From: Hyphomicrobiales bacterium
Lineage (GTDB): Bacteria; Pseudomonadota; Alphaproteobacteria; Rhizobiales; Aestuariivirgaceae
Direction of reading: 5' to 3'
DNA: 7,743 bases
Assembly: GCA_003151375.1 (NCBI GenBank)
Contig: PLXI01000108.1
Coordinates: 21,368 to 29,110, forward strand
In this document: one piece after another, positions 5,579 to 7,743 of the stretch
Numbering within the stretch: the first letter of the stretch is position 1
How the letters are laid out: each line of letters begins with the position of its first letter
Program-made: the position numbers and the translations under genes
Notes under the pieces: generated by a model
Seen by the model: the letters and a program-made list of their open reading frames with translations, nothing else
What the model was told of the DNA's origin: nothing
The model's database searches: none

Positions 5579-6529
5579 TTAAGCGGGCTCAATTTCGCCG
5601 GCTAATTCCTGCTGGATTTCCACGGCTGGCTTTTGATCCGTCAGCGCATAAAGCACAATGCCAGCAATCACCATGGCTGAACCTGCCGCATCAATCAGCG
5701 TGAATTTCTCACCTAAAATCCACACCGCCAGTGAGATGGTGATGATCGGAGAAATGGCAGCAATCATCGATGAGGATTGTGCAGAAACGCGTGACAGGCT
5801 GGCATTGACCAGAAAACTGGGGAGCACAGTGGCCACGATACCGCAACCCAGCGCCATCCAATAAAAATGTGTTGGTGCAGAAAAATCCAAGGTGCGATTG
5901 GCAATCACATAATGCAGCACGCAAGCCACAGCTGAACTTGAAAGTGCCACGCCCGTAAACAGCGGGCTGCCTATCAAGCCGATAACTTTTTTCGCCAGCA
6001 GTTGGTACAAGGCATAGGTGAGGGCACAAGCGAGAACCAAACTCGTGCCCAACACGGTGTTGCTGCCACCATCGGGGATGGATTTCATAAACACGACCAG
6101 CAATCCCGCATAAGTGATGGCCGCCCCAACACATCCCATCAGTGTGATGCGGCCACCGAAAAACAACCAGCCCAGAACCATAATCATCACCGGATAGGTG
6201 AACAGCACCAAGCGCTCTAACTGTGCTGTGATATAAACGAGCCCTTCAAAATCAAGCAATGCCGAAAGATAAAAGCCCACAAAGCCAATGGCCATGGCAG
6301 AGGCCCAGACTTTCGGCTCAGGCAAAGGGCGGCCTGCCTTTTTGTCACGGTAAATCACATAAGCTGCCACAGCAAGAAAGAATGGGAGTGCCGTAACCAT
6401 GCGCAAAGCCAGCATCAATCCGGCATCGGGTTTGTCTAAATAGGCCAGCTTAATGAATATGGCTTTGGTTGAAAAAAGGGCAGCCCCGAGGGCTGCATAA
6501 ATATAGCCGAGAAGAATTTGTTTGTTCAT
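5579..6529 (-). CDS. EamA/DMT superfamily permease
   Basis: A 316-residue inner-membrane transporter of the drug/metabolite transporter superfamily, with two EamA repeats and ten predicted membrane helices. The first repeat starts at residue 8 (YIYAALGAALFSTKAIFIKLAY) and contains TAQLERLVLFTYPVMIMVLGWLFFGG. The second repeat ends with SSMIAAISPIITISLAVWILGEKFTLIDAAGSAMVIAGIVL, the usual helix 9/10 pattern. A hydrophilic tail follows (TDQKPAVEIQQELAGEIEPA). The ATG at 6529 matches the length of the family; an in-frame ATG at 6610 would add 27 polar residues lacking family similarity, and the 21-bp repeat covers it. No clear Shine-Dalgarno is present. Its TAA directly abuts the TAA of the convergent MttB-like gene. 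Substrate cannot be told; amino acids, amines or metabolites are typical for the superfamily. Confidence 0.9.
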   Translation of the reverse strand: MNKQILLGYIYAALGAALFSTKAIFIKLAYLDKPDAGLMLALRMVTALPFFLAVAAYVIYRDKKAGRPLPEPKVWASAMAIGFVGFYLSALLDFEGLVYITAQLERLVLFTYPVMIMVLGWLFFGGRITLMGCVGAAITYAGLLVVFMKSIPDGGSNTVLGTSLVLACALTYALYQLLAKKVIGLIGSPLFTGVALSSSAVACVLHYVIANRTLDFSAPTHFYWMALGCGIVATVLPSFLVNASLSRVSAQSSSMIAAISPIITISLAVWILGEKFTLIDAAGSAMVIAGIVLYALTDQKPAVEIQQELAGEIEPA

Positions 6530-6606
6530 GGTTTTCGCTTGTATTTTTTCTTGTCTTTGAAGTTTGTGTATATGCGAGAGCTGTGGCTGTGTCGTCAGGT
6601 GGTTGT

Positions 6607-6648
6607 GCATAGGTCACTAGCGCAGGAGCATAGGCCACTTGCGGAAAC
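6607..6648 (-). repeat. Imperfect 21-bp tandem repeat upstream of the EamA gene
   Basis: GCATAGGTCACTAGCGCAGGA (6607-6627) is followed immediately by GCATAGGCCACTTGCGGAAAC (6628-6648), with 15 of 21 positions identical. The period of 21 bp is two helical turns, so both copies would face the same side of the DNA. The pair lies about 80-120 bp before the EamA start, where an activator or repressor could bind. No known consensus was recognised. Confidence 0.5.
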
Positions 6649-6671
6649 GCCATATCCGGCTCTGCATGGCG
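6648..6671 (-). terminator. Weak terminator-like hairpin downstream of DUF1194 gene
   Basis: On the minus strand CGCCAT (6671-6666) pairs with ATGGCG (6653-6648) across a 12-nt loop, then TTTCC. It lies 56 bp past the DUF1194 stop and could end that transcript before the EamA gene. The T run has only three bases and the loop is long, so it may be inactive. The rest of the 197-bp region 6530-6726 shows no gene. Confidence 0.3.
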
Positions 6672-6726
6672 CTTCTACGGAGACTTGTTAGAATGTCGCC
6701 CTACATATCTGCATAGAAGGCTTAAG

Positions 6727-7422
6727 TCAGATTATTTCCAAACCTGATATTTCACGGAAGAGCTTGAGGCGAATGGCTTGGGTATAGGCGTTATAGTTAT
6801 TGGCCGGAATCACAAAGCTGCCCGGGCCGCCGATTACATCGCGCAACATGTAACTCACAAGGTTTGGCTCTTCATCAGTGACCGCCAGCCCATTGATTGT
6901 GATGCCGTTGGCCACCAACCGATCACGGATAGGGGGCACTGGATCGCCCATGTTGGCGTGGCCGTTGGTAGATACATCCACCACGCGCCTTTCTGAAAGT
7001 GGGGCATTACTGAACAGCTTTTCAGCAAATGCCAAAGCGTTGCCTGTTGCAGTTGCGCCTGCATCGATGGTGCGCGGCGCTGCAAAAATCTCGTCCGCCA
7101 ATGCCATGGCCCCAGCCTCACTGCGAATAACGCGCCAAGGCACGATGACCTTTTGCGTGTCTGGGCTGGACCATAGGAAGACCGACACAGCGATCACCCT
7201 ATTGGCACCACGCTCAATGAGCTGCTGCAGGCCGGAATCAATAATGGCTTGGCCGGTACCACGCATTTGCAACCTGTAGTCATATTCGCTCACGCTGAGT
7301 GAGCAGTCGATGGCCAAAACCAATGCCAAATCCACTTCCGCCGCAGCCAAGGCCGCAGAAGAGAACAGCGAAGAACCGAGCCAAACCAAGGCGTTTCTAC
7401 GTGACACATTACTATGAGCCAT
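6727..7422 (-). CDS. DUF1194 (VWA-like) exported protein
   Basis: A 231-residue exported protein of the DUF1194 family, which has a von Willebrand A-like fold. The N-terminus carries a twin-arginine-like segment (SRRNALVWLG, 7-16) and a hydrophobic stretch ending in AALAAAE (about 23-29), so Tat or Sec export is likely. The domain opens with VDLALVLAIDCSLSVSEYDYRLQ, where Asp39-x-Ser41-x-Ser43 is the MIDAS-type metal motif. Thr125 in AGATATGNAL is a candidate third ligand. The RVVDVSTNGHANMGD segment (146-160) aligns with the family's conserved Asp-rich turn, but Asn153 stands where I expect Asp. Function is unknown; such proteins may bind a partner through a metal ion. The ATG at 7422 has no visible Shine-Dalgarno; a GTG at codon 6 is the only nearby alternative. 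Divergent from moaA. Confidence 0.87.
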   Translation of the reverse strand: MAHSNVSRRNALVWLGSSLFSSAALAAAEVDLALVLAIDCSLSVSEYDYRLQMRGTGQAIIDSGLQQLIERGANRVIAVSVFLWSSPDTQKVIVPWRVIRSEAGAMALADEIFAAPRTIDAGATATGNALAFAEKLFSNAPLSERRVVDVSTNGHANMGDPVPPIRDRLVANGITINGLAVTDEEPNLVSYMLRDVIGGPGSFVIPANNYNAYTQAIRLKLFREISGLEII

Positions 7423-7501
7423 GCCAACAGTTTAAGACTTTGGGCAATCTTCTACAATGGCCAGCTTGCCTCCACGCCATATCCGGTGCAACATTACGCC
7501 T
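7423..7501. promoter_or_regulatory. Divergent intergenic region between DUF1194 and moaA
   Basis: This 79-bp stretch must hold the promoters of both divergent genes unless moaA begins further upstream. It is short, and I see no strong -35/-10 pair and no Shine-Dalgarno before either start. An ATG at 7457 is in frame with moaA. Confidence 0.4.
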
Positions 7502-7743
7502 ATGGCTGATCTTATAGACCCCTTTGGCAGGCATGTTTCCTATTTGCGCGTTTCGGTGACGGATCGCTGCGATTTCCGCTGTGTTTATTGCATGTCGGAG
7601 AATATGAACTTTTTGCCCAAAGCGGATTTGCTGACGCTGGAAGAGCTTGACCGCTTATGCTCAGCCTTCATTTCACGCGGCGTGAAAAAACTGCGCCTGA
7701 CTGGTGGTGAGCCACTGGTGCGCAAAGGCATCATGACTTTGGT
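7502..7743 (+). CDS. moaA: GTP 3',8-cyclase MoaA, N-terminal part (cut by window edge)
   Basis: The first 80 complete codons of MoaA, the radical SAM enzyme that converts GTP to (8S)-3',8-cyclo-7,8-dihydroguanosine 5'-triphosphate, the first step of molybdenum cofactor synthesis in the cytoplasm. The N-terminus reads MADLIDPFGRHVSYLRVSVT. The radical SAM cluster motif is Cys23-x3-Cys27-x2-Cys30 (CDFRCVYC), and LRLTGGEPLVRKGI at about 64-77 is the SAM-binding GGEP region. The C-terminal second 4Fe-4S site lies outside the window. I place the start at 7502 because alphaproteobacterial MoaA proteins usually begin a few residues before LIDPFGR. An in-frame ATG at 7457 would add 15 residues (MASLPPRHIRCNITP). 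Neither has a clear Shine-Dalgarno. Confidence 0.95.
   Translation, partial: MADLIDPFGRHVSYLRVSVTDRCDFRCVYCMSENMNFLPKADLLTLEELDRLCSAFISRGVKKLRLTGGEPLVRKGIMTL

Noticed and set aside
6530..6610. N-terminal extension of the EamA permease to the ATG at 6610
   Set aside because: The 27 added residues are polar, lack family similarity and fall across the repeat region; no ribosome binding site precedes 6610.
6647..7486. A 13-bp direct repeat, ACGCCATATCCGG, at 6647-6659 and 7474-7486, flanking the DUF1194 gene
   Set aside because: Intriguing position, but one 13-bp match is expected about every other window of this size by chance, the flanks do not match, and no element boundaries are visible.

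Overview
The window looks like chromosomal DNA of an alphaproteobacterium with moderate GC content (about half, judged by eye). Three things suggest this: the N-terminal style of the MoaA fragment (LIDPFGR..SYLRVSVTDRCDFRC), a DUF1194 protein, and a pyrrolysine-free MttB-like methyltransferase that begins with an RRARGG-type segment. Genus cannot be told from the sequence. I see no insertion sequence, phage gene, CRISPR array, tRNA or rRNA.

Layout. (1) 1-261, plus strand: the C-terminal end of a cytochrome P450 that enters from the left. (2) 258-3041, minus strand: a compact five-gene copper operon, in transcription order DUF2946-like Cys/His protein, CopC, CopD, PCuAC chaperone, SCO/SenC. 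The last four genes are 3 to 11 bp apart, with Shine-Dalgarno sites on or beside the preceding stop codon. (3) 3042-3268: a divergent intergenic region with several inverted repeats. (4) 3269-3919, plus strand: a DUF998 membrane protein. (5) 4016-5578, plus strand: a 520-residue MttB/COG5598-family protein whose stop codon abuts the stop of a convergent EamA/DMT permease (5579-6529, minus). (6) 6530-6726: an intergenic region with a 21-bp imperfect tandem repeat and a weak terminator-like hairpin. (7) 6727-7422, minus: a secreted DUF1194 (VWA-like) protein. (8) 7502 to the right edge, plus: the 5' part of moaA, divergent from DUF1194.

How the genes work together. The copper operon is the only clear functional unit. 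CopC should bind Cu(II) in the periplasm, CopD is its inner-membrane partner, and PCuAC and SCO hand copper to the CuA and/or CuB centres of haem-copper oxidases. The leading DUF2946-like protein is a small, membrane-anchored or exported Cys/His-rich protein of unknown role and is the best target for new biology here. The remaining genes look like independent housekeeping or accessory loci. I did not find a convincing, wholly new multi-gene system; the candidates below are graded accordingly.
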